Notes under the pieces: model-generated
Told to the model about the DNA's origin: nothing
The model's database searches: none
What the model saw: the letters and a program-made list of their open reading frames with translations, nothing else
In this document: in pieces, positions 1-5,558 of the stretch
Numbering within the stretch: the stretch's first letter is position 1
Layout of the letters: each line of letters starts with the position of its first letter
Position numbers and translations under genes: made by a program
Assembly: GCA_023230535.1 (NCBI GenBank)
Contig: JALNXC010000109.1
Span: 1-5,558, forward strand
DNA length: 5,558 nucleotides
Direction: 5' to 3'
Origin: Alkaliphilus sp.
GTDB taxonomy: Bacteria; Bacillota; Clostridia; Peptostreptococcales; Natronincolaceae

Positions 1-1
1 G

Positions 2-844
2 AAGTTAAAACAATTTGTAGATGAAGGGATAGTTGACGGTTGGGATGATCCGCGCATGCCGACTATTTCGGGATTGAGAAGAAAAGGGTATACTCCTAAG
101 GCCATTCGCAACTTTTGCAGGGAGATTGGAGTAGCCAAAAATCAGAGTGTTGTGGATGAGCAGATGCTGGAATATTTTATCCGGGCAGACTTAAACGAAA
201 CGGCACCCAGAACCATGGCTATTTTGAGGCCGCTCAAGGTGATCATCACTAACTACCCGGAGGGGCAGATCGAAATGCTGGATGCGGAAAATAACCCGGA
301 TGATCCTTCTATGGGGATGCGAAAAATTCCGTTTTCACGTGAAATATATATCGAACAAGAAGATTTTATGGAGAATCCTCCTAAAAAATATTTTAGATTG
401 TTCCCGGGCAACGAAGTCCGTCTAAAAAATGCTTATTTTATCAAATGCAATGATATGATAAAAGATGGAGACGGGAATGTAGTAGAATTGCATTGTATTT
501 ATGACATCGAGACAAAAAGCGGAACAGGTTTTACGGGAAGAAAGGTAAAAGGGACCATCCATTGGGTAGACGCAAACAATTGCATACCTGCGGAGTTCAG
601 ATTATATGAACCGTTAATCTTAGATGAAGAAGCGGAAGAAGACAAACATTTTTTAGAACAGATCAATCCGAATTCTTTAGAAGTGCTGCATGGTTTTGTC
701 GAGGAAAATATGAAAGATGTAAAAGCACATGAAAAATTCCAATTCTTTAGGCACGGTTATTTCAATGTAGACCCGAAACATAATAAGGATGATAATTTAG
801 TGTTTAATAGGATAGTTTCGCTGAGAAGTTCTTTTAAACTTTAA
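2..844 (+). CDS. glnS: Glutaminyl-tRNA synthetase, C-terminal 280 residues (5' end outside window)
   Basis: Charges tRNA(Gln) with glutamine in the cytoplasm (class I aminoacyl-tRNA synthetase). The reading frame is open from base 2, so the ATG at 56 is internal. The translation opens [20 protein letters not shown], which in E. coli GlnRS lies directly after the KMSKS-type loop. The HIGH motif and most of the catalytic domain are therefore off the left edge. Visible family blocks are [40 protein letters not shown] and FQFFRHGYF. The last holds the Gln and Arg (window residues 247 and 250) that match E. coli Q517 and R520, anticodon-contacting residues as I recall them. The two C-terminal beta-barrel anticodon-binding domains are complete; 280 residues after the KMSKS region is close to the E. 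coli enzyme, so there is no truncation at the 3' end. GlnRS is distinguished from GluRS by these barrels and by near-identity to E. coli GlnRS in these blocks. A terminator follows 26 bases after the stop. Confidence 0.97.
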   Translation, partial: KLKQFVDEGIVDGWDDPRMPTISGLRRKGYTPKAIRNFCREIGVAKNQSVVDEQMLEYFIRADLNETAPRTMAILRPLKVIITNYPEGQIEMLDAENNPDDPSMGMRKIPFSREIYIEQEDFMENPPKKYFRLFPGNEVRLKNAYFIKCNDMIKDGDGNVVELHCIYDIETKSGTGFTGRKVKGTIHWVDANNCIPAEFRLYEPLILDEEAEEDKHFLEQINPNSLEVLHGFVEENMKDVKAHEKFQFFRHGYFNVDPKHNKDDNLVFNRIVSLRSSFKL

Positions 845-870
845 TATAGGGCTTATGAAAATATTTCAAT

Positions 871-906
871 AAAAAGGAATTGATCCTAATAGATTAATTC
901 CTTTTT
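871..906 (+). terminator. Intrinsic terminator of glnS, probably bidirectional
   Basis: The arms 871-885 and 892-906 form a 15-bp stem with one G-U pair and a 6-base loop (CTAATA). The outer part is AAAAAGGAATT against AATTCCTTTTT. On the + strand it is followed by a T-rich run (ATTATTTTCTTGTTT). Because the stem itself begins with five A's, the minus strand also reads a T tract (CCTTTTTATTG), so it could also end the convergent transcript of the gene at 1162-1809. No other terminator is seen for that gene. Confidence 0.9.
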
Positions 907-924
907 ATTATTTTCTTGTTTAGG

Positions 925-1135
925 GCGGAAACGCACAGTCCATGGATGTTTTTATCGATGTCGGCGCGAAGGCGCCCAGGTTAGGGATGTTTTACCGATG
1001 TTGCCGGAATAGTGTTGGAATAATTAAGGAGCCGCCGCCCGGATGCGCCGGAACACAGCCCATTAATGTTTTTATCCGCGTAGCCGGAATAATATTCGAA
1101 TAATTTTAGATTCACTGTCCGGACGCGCTAGAATA
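925..1135. repeat. Degenerate GC-richer tandem repeat block in gene-free stretch
   Basis: The 255 bases between the glnS terminator and the next stop codon hold no gene I can support. They contain related copies of a short module: ATGTTTTTATC at 946, ATGTTTTACC at 987 and ATGTTTTTATCC at 1066. The copies from 987 and 1066 align over about 70 bases with one gap and roughly 70% identity by eye. They share GCCGGAATA, then GAATAATT, then CCGGA-n-GCGC. Segment 925-960 also aligns without gaps to 1045-1080, sharing CACAG and ATGTTTTTATC cores. The period is about 80 bases (1045 to 1125), with about 40 extra bases in the first unit. Short palindromes occur: GGCGC-gaag-GCGCC (963-976), TATTCGAATA (1093-1102) and GTCCGGAC (1117-1124). 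The base composition is more GC-rich than the flanks. It could be a decayed intergenic repeat element or part of a 3' UTR of the minus-strand gene. Confidence 0.6.
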
Positions 1136-1161
1136 TGTAAGGTTATTCGAGCGTAGGCAGA

Positions 1162-1809
1162 TTATAAGTGTTTAGCACCTTCCTTAATAATTTCTGCCTT
1201 AAAAGTTTTTTTATAATAATTGTAATAGTCCTTTATTTCTTTGGTTATATCTGTTTCATATGAATTATTCATGAGCTCGGTTTTCAAATTATCGATAAGC
1301 ATGTCAACTTCTCTATTTGCTTGTCGTTCCATGCTGTTAACCAAGCCTATATATTTAGAAGCCATGCCGAGAAGAGCGGATTTTTTCGAACCGTTTTTAA
1401 TATATTCTGCTATTGCTTCGTCCATCAGGGAATAAAGTTTGTTTTCTTGTTCATGTTGTAATTTCTCAAACCTGCTCTTATATATCCCCACGATATAGTT
1501 ATAAGATGGCTTTTCAATGTTATCGGGAAGATTTGTTTCGATACTGTTTGTGGTTTTATTTGGCAAACCGGGCTCTTTGCCGGTTAAATCTTCATCTTTT
1601 TGTATATATTCTTCGTTTTCTTCGATTGCTTCTATGTCTTCAAATGGATTTCTAACGATGACATCCGTATCGGGATTATGCACGGGTGGATTTGTTAAAG
1701 TCTTATAAATCGGGTAATAATTAGAGAAAAAAATTGCGAATATCAGCACAGGAATAAATATTATCAGCAACAATAAATATTTTTTAAAGATACCGAAGGA
1801 ACTTTTCAT
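1162..1809 (-). CDS. Unrecognised single-pass membrane protein with helical C-terminal domain
   Basis: A 215-residue protein of no family I can name. ATG is the start: a GAGAGG ribosome binding site (1819-1824) sits 9 bases upstream and a good promoter lies behind it. Residues 1-10 are basic (KSSFGIFKK) and residues 11-29 form one hydrophobic helix. This predicts a cytoplasmic N-terminus with the rest outside the membrane; there is no lipobox cysteine. Residues about 40-98 are acidic, Pro/Asn/Thr-rich and probably disordered (FEDIEAIEENEEYIQKDEDL). Residues about 100-212 are charged and likely all-helical, possibly coiled coil, ending in a YYNYYKKTFKAEIIKE segment. The layout of anchor, linker and extracellular helical domain resembles small hypothetical surface proteins common in Clostridia, but that is an impression. 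It is convergent with glnS and divergent from the ABC importer, so it is probably monocistronic. Coding is well supported by the start signals and by coherent domain structure; the function is unknown. Confidence 0.85.
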   Translation of the reverse strand: MKSSFGIFKKYLLLLIIFIPVLIFAIFFSNYYPIYKTLTNPPVHNPDTDVIVRNPFEDIEAIEENEEYIQKDEDLTGKEPGLPNKTTNSIETNLPDNIEKPSYNYIVGIYKSRFEKLQHEQENKLYSLMDEAIAEYIKNGSKKSALLGMASKYIGLVNSMERQANREVDMLIDNLKTELMNNSYETDITKEIKDYYNYYKKTFKAEIIKEGAKHL

Positions 1810-1845
1810 ATAGTTTTACCTCTCATTCAACAATAATATAGTTTT

Positions 1846-1875
1846 ATTATAACTTATATTTGATTAATTTATCAA
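1846..1875 (-). promoter_or_regulatory. Promoter for the 1162-1809 membrane protein gene
   Basis: Read on the minus strand, TTGATA (1870-1875) and TATAAT (1846-1851) are separated by 18 bases. This is a near-consensus housekeeping sigma factor promoter. The -10 lies 36 bases before the start codon, leaving a short leader that carries the GAGAGG ribosome binding site. Confidence 0.75.
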
Positions 1876-1900
1876 AAATTTTTTAAATTATAACAGTTTA

Positions 1901-1924
1901 TAGTGTATGGTTCTATACATGCTA
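1901..1924. repeat. Inverted repeat in the divergent intergenic region, possible operator
   Basis: TGTAT (1904-1908) and ATACA (1915-1919) flank a 6-base centre. Beyond a two-base offset, TAG (1901-1903) and CTA (1922-1924) also pair. The site is about 25 bases upstream of the -35 of the minus-strand gene and about 115 bases upstream of the -35 of the importer operon. No T tract follows on either strand, so it does not look like a terminator. The TGTA-N-TACA form is typical of sites for dimeric regulators, but no regulator gene is in the window. The rest of 1925-2038 shows only a weak direct repeat of AGGCAAAT (1972-1979 and 2003-2010). Confidence 0.35.
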
Positions 1925-2038
1925 TCTTATTACAGTAAAGTAAAACATAATTCTTGAACAGACCCTTCGAAAGGCAAATTTTATGATTTAACCCGGCTTG
2001 TGAGGCAAATCGTTGATGGGCTGAACGCAACATTCACA

Positions 2039-2067
2039 TTGCATATTTATAGTTATAGATGTATAAT
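2039..2067 (+). promoter_or_regulatory. Promoter of the amino acid ABC importer operon
   Basis: TATAAT (2062-2067) is preceded by TTGCAT (2039-2044) at exactly 17 bases. The -10 is perfect and the -35 is weak (only TTG matches), which leaves room for control by an activator or repressor. The predicted transcript begins near 2074, giving a leader of only about 43 bases before the GTG start. That is too short for a riboswitch or T-box if this is the sole promoter. Confidence 0.65.
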
Positions 2068-2116
2068 ATTAAAAAGGATATATGATGCATAACTATTGAC
2101 CAAGGGGGAGTTAAAA

Positions 2117-3007
2117 GTGAAAAAGTTTTCAAAAATGGCGGCCATTATATCGTTTATTTTAATAATGGTACTATTGTTTACCGCTTGCGGTAAAAAAGTT
2201 TCAACAGATGTAGAAGAAAATGGGGATCAACCGCCGGCAGATACAAGTCAACCGCCTGTAGATACAGATACGGAACCGACACCTGTTGACGATGAATCAC
2301 CTAAGATAAAGGAGATAAAGCAGGCGGGCAAAATAGTTTTAGGTACGAGTGCGGACTATCCGCCATACGAATTTCATAAAGAGATAGACGGCAAGGACAC
2401 AATAGTGGGTTTCGATATTGAAATTGCGAAGGAAATAGCAAAAGATTTAGGCGTGGAGTTAGAAATAAAAGACATGGATTTTGATGGGCTTCTATTAGCA
2501 TTAAATGCTGAGAAGGTGGATTTTGTAATAGCCGGTATGACACCGAAACCGGAAAGAGATGTGGAATTTTCAAAGATATATTATAAGGCATTACAGGGTA
2601 TATTGATTCATGCGGATAATAAAGATGTGTATAAAACCATAGACGATCTGACGGGCAAAAGAATAGGTGCACAGAAAGGTGCGATACAGGAGGATCTTGC
2701 TAAGGAAGAAATAAAAGATTTAAAATTAAAAGCACTGGCCAAAATACCGGATTTAGTCCTTGAAGTGAAGCATAAAAAGATAGATGCTTTGGTTATGGAA
2801 ATGCCGGTAGCAGAAGCCTATGCGGCTAACAATGATGATTTGTTCTTAATGCCTGTAGAACTTATCGATGAAGAAGGCGGCTCGGCTGTGGCGGCTAAAA
2901 GAGGAGAAAAGGGATTAATAGATTTTGCAAATAAAACATTGGATAGATTGGAAAAAGACGGTTCTATAGAAAGATTTGTGATTGAAGCCGTAGAGATGGT
3001 TGAATAG
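2117..3007 (+). CDS. Polar amino acid ABC transporter substrate-binding lipoprotein (SBP_bac_3 family)
   Basis: Extracellular receptor that captures a polar amino acid and hands it to the membrane permease. The GTG at 2117 is chosen over an in-frame TTG at 2096 because AAGGGGGAG (2102-2110) sits 6 bases before it and the protein then starts as a clean signal peptide (VKKFSKMAA). The product is 296 residues. A hydrophobic stretch at 8-22 leads to FTAC, with Cys24 the likely lipidated residue; Phe at -3 is a slight departure from the usual Leu. Residues 28-62 are an acidic Pro/Asp/Thr spacer with a repeated QPPxDT. The binding domain follows: GTSADYPPYEF (76-86), the family signature GFDIEIAKEIA (98-108), and MTPKPERDVEFS, where Arg147 matches the arginine that holds the ligand carboxylate in HisJ/GlnH. 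Glu228 stands where those proteins have Asp for the ligand amino group. This is the first gene of the importer operon. Arginine, glutamine, histidine or cystine are possible ligands, and the sequence does not decide between them. Confidence 0.93.
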   Translation: MKKFSKMAAIISFILIMVLLFTACGKKVSTDVEENGDQPPADTSQPPVDTDTEPTPVDDESPKIKEIKQAGKIVLGTSADYPPYEFHKEIDGKDTIVGFDIEIAKEIAKDLGVELEIKDMDFDGLLLALNAEKVDFVIAGMTPKPERDVEFSKIYYKALQGILIHADNKDVYKTIDDLTGKRIGAQKGAIQEDLAKEEIKDLKLKALAKIPDLVLEVKHKKIDALVMEMPVAEAYAANNDDLFLMPVELIDEEGGSAVAAKRGEKGLIDFANKTLDRLEKDGSIERFVIEAVEMVE

Positions 3008-3034
3008 TATAATAAGTTTAATGCGGTGTATCGG

Positions 3035-3065
3035 TATACAGATGGAGTCTCATTCCATCTGTATA
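3035..3065 (+). other. Intercistronic hairpin between binding protein and permease genes
   Basis: The arms TATACAGATGGA (3035-3046) and TCCATCTGTATA (3054-3065) form a perfect 12-bp stem with a 7-base loop. Only a weak T run follows (TTTCT), so it is unlikely to be a full terminator. It lies in the 106-base gap inside the operon. In such importers the binding protein is normally needed in excess over the membrane parts. A partial terminator or a 3'-end-protecting stem at this position would give that ratio (inference). Confidence 0.7.
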
Positions 3066-3113
3066 TTTCTGAAAACATAGCATTTCAAACCTATTGCGAA
3101 AGGAAAAGCTAAA

Positions 3114-3794
3114 ATGAATTTCAGTTTTCTACCTAAATATTATAATTTCTTTATAATCGGAGCTAAGAACACAGTGCTGCTTGCAATTTTTACAGTAATT
3201 TTAGGTGTGGTATTAGGTGTATTTTTAGCTTTAATGAAAATTTCACGAAATAAGATATTGAATTTTGTTTCAACAGCTTATATAGAAGTTATCAGAGGGA
3301 CACCGCTGCTGGTACAAATATTTATAATTTATTATGGATTGCCGGCTATAGGGATAAATTTCCCCGCTCCTGCTTTTCTGGGAGAATATGGGGAAGAATT
3401 TGTGGCCGGTATTGTTGCTTTATCCATAAATAGCGGGGCCTATGTGGCAGAGATTATACGTTCCGGTATTCAATCCGTAGATAAAGGGCAGATGGAGGCT
3501 TCCAGGTCCCTGGGCCTATCTTATAATTCTACTATGAGGCATATTATAATACCCCAGGCACTCAAAAATATTTTACCTGCTTTAGGTAACGAATTTATAG
3601 TTGTTATTAAAGAATCCTCAATAGTATCCGTAATCGGCATACACGAGCTCATGTATAATGCAAACACTGTGAGGGGTAATACATTTATACCGTTAGAGCC
3701 CTTATTGATTGCAGCTGCTATCTATTTTGTCCTGACCTTTACATTGTCTAAATTTTTAGGCATAGCTGAAAGGAGGATGAGAGTAAGTGATTGA
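3114..3794 (+). CDS. Polar amino acid ABC transporter permease (HisM/GlnP/ArtQ family)
   Basis: Membrane subunit of the importer, expected to act as a homodimer because only one permease gene is present. It is 226 residues, normal for the family (about 215-235). The ATG at 3114 is preceded by AAAGGA (3099-3104). The N-terminal hydrophobic segment is about 15-40, followed by the conserved RGTPLLVQ (61-68) and helices at about 66-80, 96-114, 155-176 and 193-213. The EAA loop that couples to the ATPase spans 128-147: EAS at 128-130, Gly134 and Pro147, with the typical [20 protein letters not shown] region overlapping it. The stop overlaps the start of the ATPase gene by 8 bases, indicating translational coupling. 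Order and similarity match the artQ position of B. subtilis artPQM, but the transported amino acid cannot be read from the sequence. Confidence 0.95.
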   Translation: MNFSFLPKYYNFFIIGAKNTVLLAIFTVILGVVLGVFLALMKISRNKILNFVSTAYIEVIRGTPLLVQIFIIYYGLPAIGINFPAPAFLGEYGEEFVAGIVALSINSGAYVAEIIRSGIQSVDKGQMEASRSLGLSYNSTMRHIIIPQALKNILPALGNEFIVVIKESSIVSVIGIHELMYNANTVRGNTFIPLEPLLIAAAIYFVLTFTLSKFLGIAERRMRVSD

Positions 3795-4509
3795 GGTAAA
3801 AAAGCTTATAAAGGATTTTGGCAAACTGAAGGTTTTAAAAGGTATAGATGTTCATATTAAAAAAGGGGAAGTCGTGGTAGTCATCGGTCCCAGCGGTTCG
3901 GGGAAGAGCACTTTTTTGAGATGTCTCAATTTACTTGAGGAGCCTACGGGGGGAGAAGTGATATTTGAAGGAAAGAAAATAAATGATAAAAAAACTGATG
4001 TAGATTTATTGAGGCAAAATATAGGGATGGTATTTCAACAATTCAATCTGTTTCCGCATATGACGGTTTTAGAAAATATTACTCTGGCACCTGTTAAACT
4101 CAAAAAGGCATCTAAAGAGGAAGCACAAAAAATAGCCGTAGATTTATTAAATCAGGTGGGACTCGAAGACAAAGCAGGGGCATATCCTAACCAATTATCC
4201 GGCGGGCAAAAACAGAGGATAGCAATAGTCAGGGCTTTGGCGATGTCACCTGATGTTATGTTGTTTGATGAGCCGACCTCATCATTGGATCCCGAGATGG
4301 TGGGGGAAGTGCTGGAAGTAATGAGGGAACTGGCGCGGGATGAAATGACAATGATAGTAGTCACTCACGAGATGGGTTTTGCCAGGGAAGTAGGCACCAG
4401 GCTCATGTTTATGGATGACGGCAAAATTGTGGAGGAAGGCATACCGAAAGAGGTTTTTGATAATCCACGGCACCGGCGGACAAGGGATTTTTTAAGGAAG
4501 GTGTTGTAA
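3787..4509 (+). CDS. Polar amino acid ABC transporter ATP-binding protein (GlnQ/HisP/ArtM family)
   Basis: Cytoplasmic ATPase that drives the importer, 240 residues, a typical length. It starts at GTG 3787, inside the end of the permease gene, with AGGAGG (3771-3776) 10 bases upstream. All catalytic motifs are intact: Walker A GPSGSGKS (34-41), Q-loop Gln85 in FQQFNLFPH, signature LSGGQ (137-141), Walker B MLFDEP (158-163), D-loop SSLD (165-168) and switch His194 in [24 protein letters not shown] and [10 protein letters not shown] are hallmarks of the polar amino acid subfamily (COG1126). There is no extra C-terminal regulatory domain of the MetN type. It is the last gene of the operon; no terminator is visible before the next gene, so some read-through into the small coiled-coil gene is likely. 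Confidence 0.97.
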   Translation: MIEVKKLIKDFGKLKVLKGIDVHIKKGEVVVVIGPSGSGKSTFLRCLNLLEEPTGGEVIFEGKKINDKKTDVDLLRQNIGMVFQQFNLFPHMTVLENITLAPVKLKKASKEEAQKIAVDLLNQVGLEDKAGAYPNQLSGGQKQRIAIVRALAMSPDVMLFDEPTSSLDPEMVGEVLEVMRELARDEMTMIVVTHEMGFAREVGTRLMFMDDGKIVEEGIPKEVFDNPRHRRTRDFLRKVL

Positions 4510-4535
4510 TATAGCATGCCCAATTGTTGGAATTG

Positions 4536-4544
4536 TGGTATAAT
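4536..4544 (+). promoter_or_regulatory. Extended -10 promoter of the small coiled-coil gene
   Basis: TGG-TATAAT is a perfect TGn-TATAAT extended -10 element, 31 bases before the ATG at 4576. No good -35 is found at 16-18 bases (the sequence there is ATGCCC or near it), which extended -10 promoters tolerate. It would let the small gene be expressed independently of the importer operon. Confidence 0.65.
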
Positions 4545-4575
4545 ACTATTAGGCCATATATGGGAGGAAATAGCA

Positions 4576-4851
4576 ATGTCCAAAAATATAACCAATGAAC
4601 AGTTATTCGAATTTATGACGAAGATATATAGTGATTTGGATGGAAAAATTGGTAATATGAATAAAGAAATACAAGAAGGATTTGTAGAGGTAAAGAATGA
4701 AATTAAAAAAACAAGTATCAAAATTGACCACGAAGTTATGCCTAAAATAAATGCTTTATTTGATGGTTATAAACAAAATTCGGATAAATTGGGCAGGATT
4801 GAGGAAGAGGTATCAAAACATGAAGAAATAATACTCGGAAGGATAAAGTGA
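4576..4851 (+). CDS. Small coiled-coil protein of unknown function
   Basis: A 91-residue protein. The ATG at 4576 is preferred to the upstream in-frame ATG at 4516: GGGAGG (4562-4567) is 8 bases before it, and the promoter -10 (4539-4544) lies between the two ATGs, so an mRNA from it lacks the upstream one. Residues about 1-20 (MSKNITNEQLFEFMTKIYSD) are a helical head. Residues 20-50 and 68-90 have heptad-like hydrophobic spacing with many Lys and Glu, as in a coiled coil or helical hairpin. The middle block HEVMPKINALFDGYKQN recurs in small clostridial hypothetical proteins as I remember them. There is no signal peptide, membrane helix, Cys pair or DNA-binding motif. It sits 66 bases after the ATPase gene but has its own promoter and terminator, so it is probably not part of the transporter. 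The function is unknown. Confidence 0.85.
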   Translation: MSKNITNEQLFEFMTKIYSDLDGKIGNMNKEIQEGFVEVKNEIKKTSIKIDHEVMPKINALFDGYKQNSDKLGRIEEEVSKHEEIILGRIK

Positions 4852-4868
4852 TGGATAGGAAATGGAGT

Positions 4869-4893
4869 AGGTACCGGGGAAATCCCGGTACCT
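4869..4893 (+). terminator. Hairpin terminator between convergent genes
   Basis: AGGTACCGGG (4869-4878) pairs with CCCGGTACCT (4884-4893); a G-T pair closes an AAA loop. The stem is GC-rich and is followed by TTCTTATCT on the + strand, a moderate T tract that fits termination of the small coiled-coil gene. On the minus strand the hairpin begins only 3 bases after the stop of the Suf-type gene but has no T tract, so for that gene it may only protect the 3' end. Confidence 0.8.
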
Positions 4894-4896
4894 TTC

Positions 4897-5558
4897 TTAT
4901 CTCAAAAATCCCCCTAAAATAGTCTCTTCGGCTTCCTCTTCCGAAAGGCCGAGGCTCATCAGTTTTATCAATTGGTCGGATGCTATTCTTCCTATTGCCG
5001 CCTCGTGTATCAGTTCCGCATCTTGATGCAGTGCCGAAACTTCGGGTGTTGAAAAGACTTGGGCATTATCCATTATTATAGAATCGCATTGTATATGCCC
5101 CCTGCATTTGTTTTTTCCTATGAGGTTAAAGTAGAATTTCTGTTTTGAATTATTCTGAGCGACAGAACGGGATATTATCTGGGCCGTAGAGTCTTCGCCT
5201 TCAAGTTCCACGGTTATTTTAGAATCCGCATCTTGGCTCAAATCCGTCAAAAGCCTTTCGGTTACTATGAGGCGGGCATTTTTTTGCAGCCGAATTTCCG
5301 CAATTCTGTCCGTATGGTCAACTCCTCTTATCTGTACCATCTCAAGTTCTACAATTCCATCTTCTTCAACATTTATTATGGTTTTAGGGTTCAATACCTT
5401 TTTTCCTTCACCTTCCCCCTGGCCATAGTGTGTCTCAATATATTTCATCTTTGCCCCTTTTCGGACAAAGAACTCATGGATTCCGTCATGCCGGGATTCA
5501 TTATCACCGGGATTATGAATACCGCACCCTGCAACAATCAGCACGTCCGAGCCTGCTC
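4897..5558 (-). CDS. SufB/SufD-family Fe-S cluster assembly protein, C-terminal part (5' end outside window)
   Basis: Scaffold component of SUF-type Fe-S cluster assembly, which works with the ATPase SufC in the cytoplasm. The frame is open to the right edge, with AGSD ahead of VLIVAGCGIHN, so the GTG at 5542-5544 is internal. In all, 219 residues are visible. Family features are the beta-helix core (HDGIHEFFVRKGAKMKYIE, LNPKTIINVEEDG), QCDSIIMDNAQVFSTPEV and the C-terminal helices HEAAIGRIASDQLIKLMSLG, SEEEAEETILGGF. The Cys of QCDS (codon 5086-5088) matches E. coli SufB Cys405, and the His-Glu of IHEAA matches SufB His433-Glu434. These are the residues linked to cluster formation, so the copy looks SufB-like and active. 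The numbering of E. coli residues is from memory. Short single-protein SufB/D forms of about 300 residues are known in Clostridia and archaea. Whether this is one needs the missing N-terminus; a sufC is expected upstream, outside the window. Confidence 0.92.
   Translation of the reverse strand, partial: AGSDVLIVAGCGIHNPGDNESRHDGIHEFFVRKGAKMKYIETHYGQGEGEGKKVLNPKTIINVEEDGIVELEMVQIRGVDHTDRIAEIRLQKNARLIVTERLLTDLSQDADSKITVELEGEDSTAQIISRSVAQNNSKQKFYFNLIGKNKCRGHIQCDSIIMDNAQVFSTPEVSALHQDAELIHEAAIGRIASDQLIKLMSLGLSEEEAEETILGGFLR

Noticed and set aside
925..1135. CRISPR array or transposon end
   Set aside because: Repeat copies are too diverged and unevenly spaced for CRISPR, and there are no clean terminal inverted repeats, target duplications or transposase fragment.
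1241..1708. Several plus-strand open frames of 63-80 codons
   Set aside because: They are antisense to the well-supported minus-strand gene, overlap each other and lack convincing ribosome binding sites.
1964..1974. Short hairpin CCTT-CGA-AAGG and direct repeat AGGCAAAT (1972-1979, 2003-2010)
   Set aside because: Four-base arms and a single 8-base repeat are expected by chance in a region of this size.
1925..2095. Possible riboswitch, T-box or arginine-repressor box ahead of the importer operon
   Set aside because: No T-box or riboswitch core was recognised and the predicted leader is about 43 bases. The AT-rich words near 2040-2060 and 2082-2090 match an ARG box only loosely.
2096..2116. 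Upstream TTG start adding seven residues (MTKGELK) to the binding protein
   Set aside because: It overlaps the ribosome binding site AAGGGGGAG itself and has no site of its own; the GTG at 2117 gives correct spacing and a normal signal peptide.
2301..2672. Minus-strand open frame of 123 codons, and another at 2818-3078
   Set aside because: Antisense to the binding-protein gene, with unnatural Ser/Pro/Leu- or Ser-rich composition typical of shadow frames.
4516..4575. Upstream ATG start of the coiled-coil gene, including a CWNC pair
   Set aside because: The TATAAT element and the GGGAGG ribosome binding site both lie inside this stretch, and it has no ribosome binding site of its own, so the Cys pair is not part of the protein.
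4152..4721. Minus-strand frames of 63-118 codons
   Set aside because: They lie opposite the ATPase gene and the coiled-coil gene and show no start signals or family motifs.

Overview
The window looks like a chromosomal segment of a low- to mid-GC Gram-positive anaerobe of the Clostridia type (Bacillota). The reasons are AT-rich coding sequence, strong AGGAGG-type ribosome binding sites, GTG starts, TATAAT promoters, a lipoprotein-anchored transporter binding protein, and a SufB/SufD-type protein of the clostridial kind. The genus cannot be named from the sequence alone.

Layout. (1) Positions 2-844 (+) hold the C-terminal half of glutaminyl-tRNA synthetase (glnS), entering from the left edge and closed by a strong, apparently bidirectional terminator (871-906). 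(2) Positions 907-1161 have no gene. They hold a GC-richer stretch of degenerate repeats (about 925-1135). (3) Positions 1162-1809 (-) encode an unrecognised single-pass membrane protein with an acidic linker and a helical C-terminal domain, convergent with glnS and driven by its own promoter (1846-1875). (4) Positions 1810-2116 are a divergent intergenic region with promoters in both directions and an inverted repeat between them. (5) Positions 2117-4509 (+) are a three-gene polar amino acid ABC importer: lipoprotein binding protein, permease and ATPase, in the same order as the artPQM type. A hairpin lies between the first two genes, and the last two overlap by 8 bases. (6) Positions 4576-4851 (+) encode a 91-residue coiled-coil protein with its own extended -10 promoter, followed by a hairpin terminator. 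(7) Positions 4897-5558 (-) hold the C-terminal part of a SufB/SufD-family Fe-S cluster assembly protein that runs off the right edge.

How the genes fit together. The only clear functional unit is the ABC importer. The binding protein captures an amino acid outside the membrane and delivers it to a homodimeric permease powered by the ATPase. glnS and the Suf-type gene are housekeeping neighbours transcribed in or out of the window. The two uncharacterised proteins (membrane protein and coiled-coil protein) have no function that the sequence reveals. I see no mobile element, CRISPR array, RNA gene or clearly new system. The least explained parts are the repeat block at 925-1135, the orphan membrane protein and the intergenic inverted repeat.
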